DNA of 64,000 nucleotides from Aquabacterium sp. (GTDB lineage Bacteria; Pseudomonadota; Gammaproteobacteria; Burkholderiales; Burkholderiaceae_C), in assembly GCF_030652515.1 (NCBI RefSeq), contig NZ_JAUSAR010000116.1, positions 114,832-178,831 on the forward strand, read 5' to 3'. The notes under the pieces are model-generated. The model was not told where the DNA came from. It was given only the letters and a program-made list of their open reading frames with translations, and ran no database searches. Every line of letters starts with the position of its first letter. The stretch's first letter is position 1. Of the stretch, positions 8,877 through 19,269 are shown in pieces. The position numbers were made by a program, and so were the translations under genes.

Positions 8877-9878
8877 ATGAATCAGCAAATCCTCTCGCAA
8901 GACGAAGTTGACGCCCTCCTGCAAGGCATCACTGGTGAAAGCCAGAAGCTGGAGCAGGAAGACGTGCCCAAAGAGGGCATCCGCGACTACAACCTCGCGA
9001 ATCAGGAACGCATTGTTCGCGGGCGCATGCCCACGATGGAAATCGTCAACGAGCGCTTTGCCCGCAACATCCGCATTGGCCTGTTCAACCTGATCCGCAA
9101 GTCCCCTGAGGTGTCGGTGGGTGGCATCAAGGTGCAGAAGTACAGCGCCTTCCTGCGCGAGATCGTGGTGCCCACCAACTTCAACATCATGGCCATCCGG
9201 CCCCTGCGTGGTTCGGGCCTGGTGGTGTGCGACCCCACGCTGGTCTTCGCGGTGATCGACTCCCTGTTTGGCGGCGCTGGCAAGTACCACACCCGCATCG
9301 AAGGGCGTGATTTCTCGCCCACCGAACAGCGCATCATTCTGCGGTTGATCGAGGTGGTTTCCGAAGAGTACAAAAAGGCCTGGCGCGGCATCTATCCCTT
9401 GGAGCTGGAATACCAGCGCTCGGAGATGCAGCCCCAGTTCGCCACCATTGCCACGCCCGCCGAGATCGTGGTGTGTTGCTCGTTCACGCTGGAAATCGGC
9501 GATGCCAGCGGCACCATCCACATCTGCATCCCTTACTCCACGCTGGAGCCGATCCGCGACATCCTGTTCTCGTCGATCCAGGGTGATTCGGCCGAACCCG
9601 ACCGCCGCTGGGTGAAGTTGCTGACGCAGCAGATCCAGTCGGCCGAGGTGGAGCTGGTGGCCGAGATGGCCCATGCCCCCGCCACGGTGGAGCAACTGCT
9701 GGCACTCAAGCCCGGTGATTTCATCGAGCTGGACCTTGAAAAACTCATTGAAGCCAAGGTGGACGGTGTGCCCATCCTGGAGTGCTACTACGGCACTTCC
9801 AACGGCAAATACGCCTTGCGCATTGACAAGCTACTGACCTCGGCCAGCCATGGCTGGCTAGGAGACCAACATGTCTGA
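8877..9878 (+). CDS. fliM: Flagellar motor switch protein FliM
   Basis: FliM is the C-ring component that binds phospho-CheY and sets the direction of rotation. The 333-residue product starts with the CheY-binding peptide LSQDEVDALLQGI, followed by the middle domain (RIVRGRMPTMEIVNERFARN, then GSGLVVCDPTLVFAVIDSLF) and a C-terminal SpoA-type domain. It overlaps the start of fliN by eight bases, so the two C-ring proteins are translated together. Confidence 0.97.
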   Translation: MNQQILSQDEVDALLQGITGESQKLEQEDVPKEGIRDYNLANQERIVRGRMPTMEIVNERFARNIRIGLFNLIRKSPEVSVGGIKVQKYSAFLREIVVPTNFNIMAIRPLRGSGLVVCDPTLVFAVIDSLFGGAGKYHTRIEGRDFSPTEQRIILRLIEVVSEEYKKAWRGIYPLELEYQRSEMQPQFATIATPAEIVVCCSFTLEIGDASGTIHICIPYSTLEPIRDILFSSIQGDSAEPDRRWVKLLTQQIQSAEVELVAEMAHAPATVEQLLALKPGDFIELDLEKLIEAKVDGVPILECYYGTSNGKYALRIDKLLTSASHGWLGDQHV

Positions 9879-10362
9879 CACTGAACCCGAAACGACTTCT
9901 CCCGACGCCGCCCCGAACGAAGAACAGGACGCGATGGCCGCGGAGTGGGAAGCTGCGCTGGCGCAGCAAAGCACTTCGGCCGCGTCCACCGATGACATCT
10001 TTGGATCGGCCAGCGAAGTGGCCAGCCCCGCCGCCCAAGGCACGCCAGCCGCCTTTGCCAATTTCGCTGCTGCCTCGTCCACCAACCCGGCGGGCAACGA
10101 CATCAACATGATCCTGGACATCCCCGTGCAGTTGACGGTGGAGCTGGGGCGCACGCGCATTCCCATCAAGAACATCCTGCAATTGGCGCAGGGTTCGGTG
10201 GTGGAACTGGATGCGATGGCCGGTGAGCCCATGGACGTGCTGGTCAATGGCTTCCTGATCGCTCAGGGCGAAGTGGTGGTGGTGAACGACAAGTTCGGTA
10301 TCCGCCTGACCGACATCGTGACCCCGTCCGAACGCATGCGCCGTCTGAGCCGCGGCAACTGA
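9871..10362 (+). CDS. fliN: Flagellar motor switch protein FliN
   Basis: FliN forms the base of the C ring and receives FliH-FliI complexes. The 163-residue product has an acidic, Ala/Ser-rich N-terminal extension of about 75 residues, then the compact SpoA domain (ILDIPVQLTVELGRTRIPIK, GSVVELDAMAGEPMDVLVNG, VVVNDKFGIRLTDIV). The overlap with fliM and the conserved domain make the identification secure. Confidence 0.97.
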   Translation: MSDTEPETTSPDAAPNEEQDAMAAEWEAALAQQSTSAASTDDIFGSASEVASPAAQGTPAAFANFAAASSTNPAGNDINMILDIPVQLTVELGRTRIPIKNILQLAQGSVVELDAMAGEPMDVLVNGFLIAQGEVVVVNDKFGIRLTDIVTPSERMRRLSRGN

Positions 10363-10386
10363 CCAGATTAGAACAAGGAGACACAC

Positions 10387-10749
10387 ATGCAATCCACAGG
10401 AATGCTGATTTTCTGGTTCGTGTTCATCGTGGCCATGATCCCCTTGAGCTTGTACATGCTCAAAAAATCCGGCCTGGCCAAGAACCGCATTGGCGCGGGC
10501 GATGCCGTGCTCAAGACGGTGAGCCAGCTGTCACTGGGCCCCGGCCAGCGCCTCGTCACCGTCGAGCTGGGCGCGGGCGATCAAAAGACCTGGTTGGTGC
10601 TGGGCGTCACGGCACAAAGCATCACCGCCCTGCACAGCCTGCAACCCACGCAGGACAGCCAGGAGCAGGCAGAACGCGAGGGGACCGCGTCGACGTTCCC
10701 GATCTTGCTCAGGCGTGCATCCGACGTCGGTGAGCCCCCCAAGGTTTGA
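10387..10749 (+). CDS. fliO: Flagellar export-gate assembly protein FliO
   Basis: FliO helps FliP assemble into the export gate. The 120-residue product has one N-terminal transmembrane helix (residues 6-25) and a small cytoplasmic domain with LSLGPGQRLVTVELG and TWLVLGVT, typical of this poorly conserved family. Its position between fliN and fliP supports the call. AAGGAG precedes the ATG. Confidence 0.9.
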   Translation: MQSTGMLIFWFVFIVAMIPLSLYMLKKSGLAKNRIGAGDAVLKTVSQLSLGPGQRLVTVELGAGDQKTWLVLGVTAQSITALHSLQPTQDSQEQAEREGTASTFPILLRRASDVGEPPKV

Positions 10750-10772
10750 CGAGCGACCGACCAGGACACCTC

Positions 10773-11540
10773 ATGCATTTCTCGAAGCGATTGAAGGCCA
10801 CGGCGGTGGCCCTGGGGCTGGCTGCGTGCTCCGTGGCCGCGATGGCCCAGACCATCCCCACACCCGGTGGCGGTTTGCCCTTGCTGATCGGGCAGGGCGC
10901 CGGTGGCACCAACTACTCGGTGCCCATCCAGACCTTGCTGTTCTTCACGGCGCTGAGTTTCTTGCCCGCGCTGCTGCTGATGATGACGGGCTTCACCCGC
11001 ATCGTCATTGTGCTCAGCCTGATGCGCCAGGCCATTGGTGCGCAAGCCGCACCGCCCAACCAGGTTATCGTCGGCCTGTCGCTGTTCTTGACGCTTTTCG
11101 TCATGGGCCCCACGCTGGACAAGGTTTACAAGGACGCCTACGAGCCCTTCGCCGCCAACCAGATCAGCTTCAGCGATGCGCTGGACCGTGGTCAAGGCCC
11201 CATGCGCCAGTTCATGCTCAAGCAAACGCGTCAGTCCGACCTGGGCTTGTTCGTGCGCCTGGCCAAGATCGAAGGCGAGGTCAAGCCCGAGACCGTGCCC
11301 TTGCGCGTGCTGGTGCCGGCCTTCGTCACCAGTGAACTCAAGTCGGCCTTCCAGATCGGTTTCCTGATCTTCATCCCATTCCTGGTGATCGACATGATCG
11401 TGGCCAGTGTGCTGATGAGCTTGGGGATGATGATGTTGTCCCCGGTGATGGTGGCCTTGCCTTTCAAGCTCATGTTGTTCGTGTTGGCCGACGGCTGGAA
11501 CCTGCTGCTGGGTTCGCTGGCCGCCAGCTTCGCGCAGTAG
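10773..11540 (+). CDS. fliP: Flagellar export-gate protein FliP
   Basis: FliP is the pentameric core of the flagellar type III export gate. The 255-residue product begins with a cleavable signal peptide (ends ACSVAAMAQ), as is usual for FliP. It is followed by a periplasmic stretch and membrane helices with the signatures LLMMTGFTRIVIVLSLMRQAIG and FIPFLVIDMIVASVLMSLGMMM. The ATG at 10773 is chosen over an upstream TTG because it starts exactly at the signal peptide and has AGGA before it. Confidence 0.97.
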   Translation: MHFSKRLKATAVALGLAACSVAAMAQTIPTPGGGLPLLIGQGAGGTNYSVPIQTLLFFTALSFLPALLLMMTGFTRIVIVLSLMRQAIGAQAAPPNQVIVGLSLFLTLFVMGPTLDKVYKDAYEPFAANQISFSDALDRGQGPMRQFMLKQTRQSDLGLFVRLAKIEGEVKPETVPLRVLVPAFVTSELKSAFQIGFLIFIPFLVIDMIVASVLMSLGMMMLSPVMVALPFKLMLFVLADGWNLLLGSLAASFAQ

Positions 11541-11551
11541 GGACCCAGGCC

Positions 11552-11821
11552 ATGGATCCGCAACAAGTCCTGACCATAGGCCGTGATGGCCTGTTGACCT
11601 TGCTCACCGTGTGCGCCCCGATCCTGATGGTGGTGCTGGCCGTGGGCCTGATCGTCAGCATCTTTCAAGCCGCCACGCAGATCCATGAAGCGACCTTGTC
11701 CTTTGTGCCCAAGCTGCTGGCCGCTTTCGCCACACTGGGCATTGCTGGCCCGTGGATGCTCAGCACCCTGGTGGACTACATCCAGCAAGTCCTGCAGTCG
11801 ATCCCGAACGTGGTGGGCTGA
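11552..11821 (+). CDS. fliQ: Flagellar export-gate protein FliQ
   Basis: FliQ is a small two-helix membrane protein of the export gate that stacks with FliP and FliR. The 89-residue product has the normal family length and motifs: LLTVCAPILMVVLAVGLIVSIFQAATQI, then a second helix with LAAFATLGIAGPWML. It is 11 bases downstream of fliP and three bases before fliR. Confidence 0.97.
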   Translation: MDPQQVLTIGRDGLLTLLTVCAPILMVVLAVGLIVSIFQAATQIHEATLSFVPKLLAAFATLGIAGPWMLSTLVDYIQQVLQSIPNVVG

Positions 11822-11824
11822 GCG

Positions 11825-12586
11825 TTGATCACCTTCAGCGAAGCCCAGGTGATGGCGTGGATCACGCCGTGGCTGTGGCCTTTCTTTCGCGTGATGGGCT
11901 TGTTCACCGCCGCTCCGATCTTGTCGATGCGCGCCATTCCCCGGCGCGTGCGCATGGGCCTGGGCGTGTTGATCGTGCTGGCCGCCCAGCCCAGCCTGCC
12001 CCCCATGCCCGTGGTGGCCTTGAACTCACCTGAAGCACTGATGGTATTGGCGCAGCAGGTGCTGATCGGCCTGACCATGGGCTTTGCCGCGCGCGTGGTG
12101 TTTGCCGCCATCGAGTTCGCCGGTGAAATCGTGGGCCTGCAGATGGGCTTGAACTTCGCCAGTTTCTTCGACCCCATGAGCGGTGGTCAGGCCACGGCCG
12201 TGAGTCGCTTTTACGGCACCTGCGCCGCCTGGTTGTTCGTCGTCATGAACGGCCACTTGCTGCTCACCGCTGCGGTGGTGCACAGCTTCAACACCTTCCC
12301 CGTGGCGCCCGAGCCACTGGCCTTTCTGAGCGTGATCCAGCCCCAGGTCTGGGGGGCAGAGATCTTCAAGATCGGGCTGTGGGTGTCACTGCCCGTGGTG
12401 GCCATGCTGTCCCTGGTCAACCTGGTGATGGGCTTGATCTCGCGCGTGGCACCGCAGATGAACATCTTCTCGATCGGCTTCCCGGTGACCCTGGGCGTGG
12501 GCCTGACCGGCTTGTGGCTGACCCTGCCGATGATGCAGATGCCGCTGACCATGGCGATCGAGCGCATGCTGGGCTACTTCCAGTAG
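11825..12586 (+). CDS. fliR: Flagellar export-gate protein FliR
   Basis: FliR completes the helical FliPQR export gate. The 253-residue product is polytopic with six predicted membrane segments and family motifs such as RVMGLFTAAPILSMRAIPRRVRMG and GLQMGLNFASFFDP. A TTG start at 11825 is inferred because it gives the expected N terminus (MITFSEAQVMAW), three bases after fliQ; the next ATG would remove it. This is the last gene of the fli block, and flhB is absent. Its stop faces that of the next gene across 18 bases. Confidence 0.95.
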   Translation: MITFSEAQVMAWITPWLWPFFRVMGLFTAAPILSMRAIPRRVRMGLGVLIVLAAQPSLPPMPVVALNSPEALMVLAQQVLIGLTMGFAARVVFAAIEFAGEIVGLQMGLNFASFFDPMSGGQATAVSRFYGTCAAWLFVVMNGHLLLTAAVVHSFNTFPVAPEPLAFLSVIQPQVWGAEIFKIGLWVSLPVVAMLSLVNLVMGLISRVAPQMNIFSIGFPVTLGVGLTGLWLTLPMMQMPLTMAIERMLGYFQ

Positions 12587-12604
12587 CCCACCGTTGGCGC
12601 CTGC

Positions 12605-13213
12605 TCAAACCGGCCGGTTCTCGTTGGGGTTGCGCACGGGGCCCATCAAGCCCAGACCTTCCGCATAGGTGATGGTGTCGAAGGTGATGTCGTACTTGAG
12701 GGCAGCATTGACGATGGCGTCCAGCTTGCCGGCGGTGTCCAGCTTCTTGAGGTCGTTCTTCTCAAGGTAGAGCAATTCCAGCAACTCGTTGTAGACCGTG
12801 CCTTCGTCCAGCGGCAGCACGTAGAACATGGCGCCTTTGTAGGGCACCTGGTACTTCTTGCTCAGGTCCATGTTGTTGCAGAACAGGAAGTACTTGCCGC
12901 CTGCGGTGAGCGCGCTGCCGAGCACTTCGGCCACGTCCTTCAAATGCTCGAACGACAACAAGTAGCCCGCGAAGAACGGGATGGTGGTTTCGCCCGTCAA
13001 GGCCATCGCCATCACCTGGTCGCAGGTCAGCTCCGGTGGGCGGGCCTCGTCGGCCAGTTGCGCTGAAAAACGCAGGGCCAGCTCACCGCGAAAGCCAAAT
13101 CGGCCCGGCTTGTGCGTGAGGCCCTTGAACACGGGGTTCTGCAGGTGTCGGCCCTTGTCCAGGCGGCCCAGGGCCGTTTGTTCGATGGGGGGCTGGTCGA
13201 TGGTCACGCTCAT
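12605..13213 (-). CDS. Unknown protein co-transcribed with a truncated globin
   Basis: This 202-residue soluble protein is not assignable to a family by eye. It has no signal peptide, no membrane helix and no cysteine pair, and its second half is rich in aromatic and acidic residues (NELLELLYLEKNDLKKLDTAGK, KYDITFDTITYAEGLG). The ATG at 13213 is preferred because AAGGA lies before it; a TTG at 13234 would overlap the globin stop. It lies just downstream of the globin gene and divergent from nifH, which hints at a role linked to oxygen or nitrogen fixation (inference). Confidence 0.7.
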   Translation of the reverse strand: MSVTIDQPPIEQTALGRLDKGRHLQNPVFKGLTHKPGRFGFRGELALRFSAQLADEARPPELTCDQVMAMALTGETTIPFFAGYLLSFEHLKDVAEVLGSALTAGGKYFLFCNNMDLSKKYQVPYKGAMFYVLPLDEGTVYNELLELLYLEKNDLKKLDTAGKLDAIVNAALKYDITFDTITYAEGLGLMGPVRNPNENRPV

Positions 13214-13230
13214 GATGAGATCCTTCAGGG

Positions 13231-13641
13231 TCAACTCGGTCGGTCTTGGCGGATGAAATCCGCCGTCTTGAAAAATGCCTGCATGAGCTGCTCGCGCAAC
13301 ACCGCGTCAGGCACGACTTCCTGCAATGCGCCGCTCATGCAGAGCAGCCACGCATCTCGCTCGGGCACACCGATGTGAAAGGGCATGTGCCGCTGCCTCA
13401 GTCGGGGGTGGCCTCGCTGGGCTGAATACTCGCGGGGGCCCCCCAGCCATTCACTCAGGAACAGCTTGAAGATCCGTTTGGTCATGGCCAGATCGGGCTC
13501 GTGCATGGCGCGGATGCCCGCTGCCTGAGGCAACGTGTCCATCAATCGGTAGAAGGCATCGACCAGTTGACCAATGCCTTGCTCGCCACCGATTTGCTGG
13601 TAGTGCGGGTTGGCCGGGGGGGCGATGGTCGTGGGGTTCAT
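13231..13641 (-). CDS. Truncated hemoglobin, group II type
   Basis: This small heme protein belongs to the 2/2 hemoglobin family, whose members bind oxygen or detoxify NO and peroxide. The product is 136 residues from the ATG at 13641. It shows the group II pattern YQQIGGEQGIGQLVDAFYRLM, then LFLSEWLGGPREYSAQRGHPRLRQRHMPFHIG with the proximal histidine region, then DAWLLCMSGAL. A GTG at 13677 would add 12 residues and has AGGAG upstream, so the start is uncertain. Divergence from nifH suggests oxygen handling near nitrogenase (inference). Confidence 0.88.
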   Translation of the reverse strand: MNPTTIAPPANPHYQQIGGEQGIGQLVDAFYRLMDTLPQAAGIRAMHEPDLAMTKRIFKLFLSEWLGGPREYSAQRGHPRLRQRHMPFHIGVPERDAWLLCMSGALQEVVPDAVLREQLMQAFFKTADFIRQDRPS

Positions 13642-13698
13642 GTGCCCCACCAATGCAATCGGCATACCAGTGTTCACGTGCGCCCACCGCTCCTATGA

Positions 13699-14889
<1,191 letters not shown>

Positions 14890-14900
14890 GTAGGGAGGGG

Positions 14901-14927
14901 GGGCCGAGGGGGCCTCTCCCTCGGTCC
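14901..14927 (+). terminator. Hairpin between nifH and nifD
   Basis: A stem of about ten base pairs (14901-14910 with 14918-14927, one G-U pair) closes a seven-base loop and has no T run. A stem here is commonly seen in nifHDK operons, where it is thought to stabilise nifH mRNA or reduce read-through so that NifH is made in excess. That role is inferred here. Confidence 0.7.
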
Positions 14928-14955
14928 ATCCTGAAAGCACATAACGGAGTCCACC

Positions 14956-16422
14956 ATGAGCATGACCGTTGAAGAACGCAAGGCCACCAACAAAGCCTTG
15001 ATTGATGAAGTCCTGAAGGCCTATCCCGAAAAGATGGCCAAACGGCGCGCCAAGCACCTGGGTACCTTTGAAGAAGGCAAGCCCGATTGCGGCGTCAAGT
15101 CCAACATCAAGTCATTGCCAGGTGTGATGACGATCCGCGGTTGCGCTTATGCAGGCTCCAAAGGCGTGGTGTGGGGCCCGATCAAGGACATGATCCACAT
15201 CTCGCACGGCCCGGTGGGCTGCGGCCAGTACAGCTGGGCGGCGCGCCGCAACTACTACATCGGTGTGACCGGTGTGGACACCTTCGTGACGATGCAGTTC
15301 ACGTCCGACTTCCAGGAAAAAGACATCGTGTTCGGCGGTGACAAGAAGCTGGAAAAGATCGTTGACGAAATTCAAGAGCTGTTCCCGCTGAACAAAGGCA
15401 TCTCGGTTCAATCGGAGTGCCCCATCGGCCTGATCGGTGACGACATCGAAGCCGTGTCCAAGAAGAAGTCCAAAGAGCACAACAACCACACCATCGTGCC
15501 GGTGCGTTGCGAAGGCTTCCGTGGCGTGTCCCAATCGTTGGGCCACCACATCGCCAACGACGCCATCCGCGACTGGGTGTTCGAGGGCAAGACCAAGAAG
15601 GAACACGAGTTCGAGGCCACCCCGTACGACGTGGCCATCATCGGTGACTACAACATCGGCGGCGACGCCTGGTCCAGCCGCATCCTGCTGGAAGAGATTG
15701 GCCTGCGCGTGATCGCACAGTGGTCGGGCGACGGCACCATCGCCGAGCTGGAAAACACCCCCAAGGCCAAGCTCAACGTGCTGCACTGCTACCGCTCGAT
15801 GAACTACATCAGCCGGTACATGGAAGAAAAGTACGCCATTCCCTGGGTGGAATACAACTTCTTCGGCCCCACCATGATCGAGAAGTCCCTGCGTGAAATC
15901 GCCAGCCACTTCGACGACACCATCAAGGCCAAGGCCGAAGAAGTCATTGCGCGCTACAAGCCTTTGATGCAGGCCGTGATCGACAAGTACAAGCCCCGCC
16001 TGGAAGGCAAGACCGTGATGCTGTTCGTGGGTGGCCTGCGCCCCCGTCACGTGATCGGCGCGTATGAAGACCTGGGCATGAACGTGGTCGGCACCGGCTA
16101 CGAGTTCGGCCACAACGACGACTACCAGCGCACCACGCACTACGTCAAAGACGGCACCCTGATCTATGACGACGTGACCGGCTACGAGTTCGAGCAGTTC
16201 GTCGAGAAGATCAAGCCTGACCTGATCGGCTCGGGCATCAAGGAAAAGTACGTGTTCCAGAAGATGGGCGTGCCCTTCCGCCAGATGCACAGCTGGGATT
16301 ACTCCGGCCCGTACCACGGCTATGACGGCTTCGCGATCTTCGCGCGTGACATGGACATGGCCATCAGCAGCCCGATCTGGGGCCTGACCCGTGCGCCCTG
16401 GAAGGCACTCGCTGCCGCCTGA
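14956..16422 (+). CDS. nifD: Nitrogenase MoFe protein alpha chain NifD
   Basis: NifD carries the FeMo-cofactor and half of the P-cluster. The 488-residue product has P-cluster cysteines in [21 protein letters not shown] and [11 protein letters not shown], the cofactor cysteine in [15 protein letters not shown], and the cofactor histidine in [14 protein letters not shown]. These features and the length fit molybdenum nitrogenase; no vnfG or anfG follows. It lies 66 bases after nifH, across a hairpin. Confidence 0.99.
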   Translation: MSMTVEERKATNKALIDEVLKAYPEKMAKRRAKHLGTFEEGKPDCGVKSNIKSLPGVMTIRGCAYAGSKGVVWGPIKDMIHISHGPVGCGQYSWAARRNYYIGVTGVDTFVTMQFTSDFQEKDIVFGGDKKLEKIVDEIQELFPLNKGISVQSECPIGLIGDDIEAVSKKKSKEHNNHTIVPVRCEGFRGVSQSLGHHIANDAIRDWVFEGKTKKEHEFEATPYDVAIIGDYNIGGDAWSSRILLEEIGLRVIAQWSGDGTIAELENTPKAKLNVLHCYRSMNYISRYMEEKYAIPWVEYNFFGPTMIEKSLREIASHFDDTIKAKAEEVIARYKPLMQAVIDKYKPRLEGKTVMLFVGGLRPRHVIGAYEDLGMNVVGTGYEFGHNDDYQRTTHYVKDGTLIYDDVTGYEFEQFVEKIKPDLIGSGIKEKYVFQKMGVPFRQMHSWDYSGPYHGYDGFAIFARDMDMAISSPIWGLTRAPWKALAAA

Positions 16423-16451
16423 CACCTGTAGACACTGACTGGAGAATCACC

Positions 16452-18008
16452 ATGCCACAAAGCGCAGACAAGATCCTGGACCACGAGTTCCTGTTCCGCG
16501 AACCGGAATACGTGGACATGCTCGAGGGCAAGAAGGCCTTCGAGTTCAACCACCCAGACGACAAGATCAAGCAGATCGTCGAATGGACCAAGACCGAGGA
16601 CTACAAGGAAAAGAACTTCGCCCGCGAAGCCTTGACCGTCAACCCCGCCAAGGCCTGCCAACCGCTTGGGGCGGTGTACGCCGCCAACGGCTTTGCCAAG
16701 ACCCTGTCGTTTGTTCACGGCTCGCAAGGCTGCGTGGCGTACTACCGCTCGCACTTTTCGCGCCACTTCAAGGAGCCAACCTCCTGTGTTTCTTCGTCGA
16801 TGACGGAAGACGCAGCCGTGTTCGGCGGCCTGAACAACATGGTCGATGGCCTGGCCAACACCTACAACCTCTACAAGCCAGAGATGATCGCCGTGTCGAC
16901 CACCTGCATGGCCGAGGTGATTGGTGATGACCTGAACGCCTTCATCAAGACCTCGAAGGAAAAGGGCAGCGTGCCGGCGGAGTTCGACGTGCCCTTTGCA
17001 CACACTCCGGCCTTTGTGGGCAGTCATGTCACGGGTTATGACAACGCCGTGCTGGGCATCTTGCAACACTTCTGGGATGGCAAGGCTGGCACCGTGCCTG
17101 CCCTGGAGCGCGTGCCCAACGACACGGTCAACTTCATCGGCGGCTTCGATGGCTTCGTGGTCGGCAACATGAAGGAGATCAAGCGCATCTTCGGCCTGTT
17201 CGGCATCGACTACAACATCATCTGTGACCCGTCCGAAGTGTGGAACACCCCCACCGACGGCGAGTTCCGCATGTACGAAGGCGGCACCACCAAGGAAGAC
17301 GTCGTCCGCGGCCTGCACGCCAAGGCCACCATCGTCTTCCAGGAGTTCTGCAGCGAAAAGACCATCAAGTACCTCAAGACCAAGGGTCACGAGGTGGTGG
17401 TGCTGAACAGCCCCATCGGCGTGGCGGGCACCGACCAGTTCCTGATGGCCTTGTCCAAGGTCACCGGCAAGCCGATCCCGGCCGAGCTGGAGCTGGAGCG
17501 TGGTCAACTGGTCGACGCCATGGCCGACAGCCAGGCTCACCTGCACGGCAAGCGCTATGCCATGTATGGCGACCCTGACCAGATGCTGGGCATGACCCAG
17601 TTCCTGCTGGAGCTGGGCGCCGAGCCGGCCCACGTGCTGGCCACCAATGGCACGGACGAGTGGGCGAAGAAGGTGCAGGCCTTGTTTGACTCGTCGCCTT
17701 ATGGCAAGGGTTGCAAGGTCTACCCCAAGCGCGACCTGTGGCACCTGCGCTCATTGCTGCACACCGAGCCGGTGGACTTCCTGATTGGCAACACCTACGG
17801 CAAGTACCTGGAGCGCGACACCAACGTGCCCCTGATCCGCATGGTGTTCCCGATCTTTGACCGCCACCACTACCACCGCTACCCCATCTGGGGTTACGAC
17901 GGCGCGATGCGCGTGCTGATCACGCTGCTGGACGAGTACTTCGAAGCGCTCGATGCCAACACCATCGTGCCCGGCAAGACCGACTACTCGTACGACATCA
18001 TCCGCTGA
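16452..18008 (+). CDS. nifK: Nitrogenase MoFe protein beta chain NifK
   Basis: NifK forms the alpha2-beta2 dinitrogenase with NifD and supplies the other P-cluster ligands. The 518-residue product has the cysteines in [29 protein letters not shown] and [14 protein letters not shown], plus Ser residues near the P-cluster ([16 protein letters not shown]). It has the N-terminal extension typical of Mo-type beta chains. It starts 29 bases after nifD, with GGAG before the ATG. Confidence 0.99.
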   Translation: MPQSADKILDHEFLFREPEYVDMLEGKKAFEFNHPDDKIKQIVEWTKTEDYKEKNFAREALTVNPAKACQPLGAVYAANGFAKTLSFVHGSQGCVAYYRSHFSRHFKEPTSCVSSSMTEDAAVFGGLNNMVDGLANTYNLYKPEMIAVSTTCMAEVIGDDLNAFIKTSKEKGSVPAEFDVPFAHTPAFVGSHVTGYDNAVLGILQHFWDGKAGTVPALERVPNDTVNFIGGFDGFVVGNMKEIKRIFGLFGIDYNIICDPSEVWNTPTDGEFRMYEGGTTKEDVVRGLHAKATIVFQEFCSEKTIKYLKTKGHEVVVLNSPIGVAGTDQFLMALSKVTGKPIPAELELERGQLVDAMADSQAHLHGKRYAMYGDPDQMLGMTQFLLELGAEPAHVLATNGTDEWAKKVQALFDSSPYGKGCKVYPKRDLWHLRSLLHTEPVDFLIGNTYGKYLERDTNVPLIRMVFPIFDRHHYHRYPIWGYDGAMRVLITLLDEYFEALDANTIVPGKTDYSYDIIR

Positions 18009-18015
18009 TGTGAGG

Positions 18016-18050
18016 CCTCCGGTGGTGGGGCCTGGCCCGACCACCGGAGG
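18016..18050 (+). terminator. Strong hairpin after nifK
   Basis: CCTCCGGTGGT (18016-18026) pairs perfectly with ACCACCGGAGG (18040-18050) around a 13-base GC-rich loop. No T run follows, so it probably attenuates or protects the 3' end of the nifHDK message rather than ending transcription. The next gene begins 30 bases later on the same strand. Confidence 0.75.
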
Positions 18051-18080
18051 ATTGTCCAAACTGCAATTTGCGAGATCACC

Positions 18081-18428
18081 ATGGCCAACGTGACCTTCAC
18101 TTCCCCGAGCATGAAGAAGGACCTGACGGTGTATGCCATCGCTGGCGACACCAGCACCTTGCTGGCCCTGGCCAAGGCGAACAAGGTGCCTGTCGAGTTC
18201 GAGTGCGAGAACGGCGAATGCGGCTCCTGCCAGGTGCAGGTCAGCGTGCTGTCGGGCAATGCGCCTTACGGCGTCGCCTTGACCCAGAAAGAGAAGACGG
18301 TGCTCAAGCTGGCCGGCAAGATCACCGCTCAGCAGATTGAGGACGCCGAGACCAAGGACATGCCGCCACCTTGGCGCCTGGCCTGTCAGTTCATCGTCCG
18401 CAATGAAGACATCGTGGTGAGTTTCTGA
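18081..18428 (+). CDS. 2Fe-2S ferredoxin between nifK and nifE
   Basis: This plant-type 2Fe-2S ferredoxin has 115 residues. The cluster ligands are in FECENGECGSCQVQV (C at about 47, 52 and 55), with a fourth cysteine in WRLACQFIV near the end. It probably carries electrons for nitrogenase or cofactor assembly (inferred from position). It lies between nifK and nifE and is two bases from the next gene, so it is read as part of the nif operon. Confidence 0.9.
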   Translation: MANVTFTSPSMKKDLTVYAIAGDTSTLLALAKANKVPVEFECENGECGSCQVQVSVLSGNAPYGVALTQKEKTVLKLAGKITAQQIEDAETKDMPPPWRLACQFIVRNEDIVVSF

Positions 18429-18430
18429 TC

Positions 18431-18751
18431 ATGGCCGCCACCACCTATGTCAAAACCACCCAGGACGGCCGCCTGGTTGAGGTGATCGACGGCCAGCTTT
18501 GCCTGGGCGGACAGCCCGAAGCCGACACCCTGGTGCCCTTGATCGAGCACCCCAACCGCCAAGCCATTCAGAAAGCCGTGCCGGGCGCGACCCACATGGC
18601 TGGCCGTGTGCCTTTGCGCCATGACGAAGCCGCGATCGCACAGGGGGCCATGGACATCACGAAGCGCGCCTTCGTCAACGACCCGGTCGCCATTGCCGAG
18701 CGCTTTCGCAAAGTGATCTGGGCCAAGGCGCAGGCCGAAGGCGTGGAGTGA
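18431..18751 (+). CDS. Unknown nif-operon protein (106 aa)
   Basis: This small soluble protein belongs to no family I recognise. It has one cysteine (QLCLGGQ), no membrane helix and a basic-aromatic helix near the C terminus (AERFRKVIWAKAQAEG). It is two bases downstream of the ferredoxin and 10 bases before another unknown gene, all ahead of nifE, so co-expression with nitrogenase is nearly certain. It does not look like NifT, which is shorter and has a different N terminus. Confidence 0.8.
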   Translation: MAATTYVKTTQDGRLVEVIDGQLCLGGQPEADTLVPLIEHPNRQAIQKAVPGATHMAGRVPLRHDEAAIAQGAMDITKRAFVNDPVAIAERFRKVIWAKAQAEGVE

Positions 18752-18761
18752 AGGGGCGGCC

Positions 18762-19247
18762 ATGATCTACGTGCTTGAGATCCACGGACCCCAGGAAGCC
18801 CAAGCCTGGTTTGCCTTCGATGGGCACGACCTGCTGCGCAAGGTGCAGGCCCAGGATCCTTTGCAGCCGTGGGAAGTGTTTGACGAGATCTCACCGCGCG
18901 AGCTGATGGATCTCGTGCGAGACGGCCCCCTGGACGAAGCCGCCAGGCAGGCCTTTCCCGCCATTGCCGCGCTGGGCGATCAACACGGCTGGGACACCAC
19001 CTTGTTCCGCGCCGACCACCTGCTGGGCGCGGGCATGTACCAGCCCGATCCGATCAAGGTGGAGCAGGCCTGCCTGGCCGCCCTGGACCAGCGCACGGGC
19101 ATCCGCCGCGTGTACTGGACCGACCAACAGGCCATTGCCGCCATCGAAGGGCAAGAGCCCTTGTTCGAAGCCTTGGGCGGCTGGCGTGCGCGCCACGCCC
19201 TGAGAGAACAGTTGTTGTCCCTGGAAGTGCTGGCCGAAGACGTGTGA
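18762..19247 (+). CDS. Unknown nif-operon protein (161 aa)
   Basis: The predicted protein is soluble, acidic and 161 residues long. It starts [21 protein letters not shown] and contains [20 protein letters not shown] and [15 protein letters not shown]. It has no metal-binding cysteine pattern, signal peptide or transmembrane segment, and I cannot assign a family. It sits between the ferredoxin pair and nifE and ends 22 bases before it. A role in nitrogenase maturation or protection is possible but unproven. Confidence 0.8.
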   Translation: MIYVLEIHGPQEAQAWFAFDGHDLLRKVQAQDPLQPWEVFDEISPRELMDLVRDGPLDEAARQAFPAIAALGDQHGWDTTLFRADHLLGAGMYQPDPIKVEQACLAALDQRTGIRRVYWTDQQAIAAIEGQEPLFEALGGWRARHALREQLLSLEVLAEDV

Positions 19248-19269
19248 AGCGTCGCATCTGGAGTTGACC

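Noticed and set aside
13654..13669. Sigma-54-like element on the minus strand before the globin gene
   Set aside because: Spacing is right, but only four of six bases of the -24 box match, and the predicted start lies about two bases before the ATG, leaving no ribosome site.
14956..18008. Long minus-strand open frames opposite nifD and nifK
   Set aside because: They are His/Val/Asp-rich mirror frames caused by strong codon bias of the true genes.
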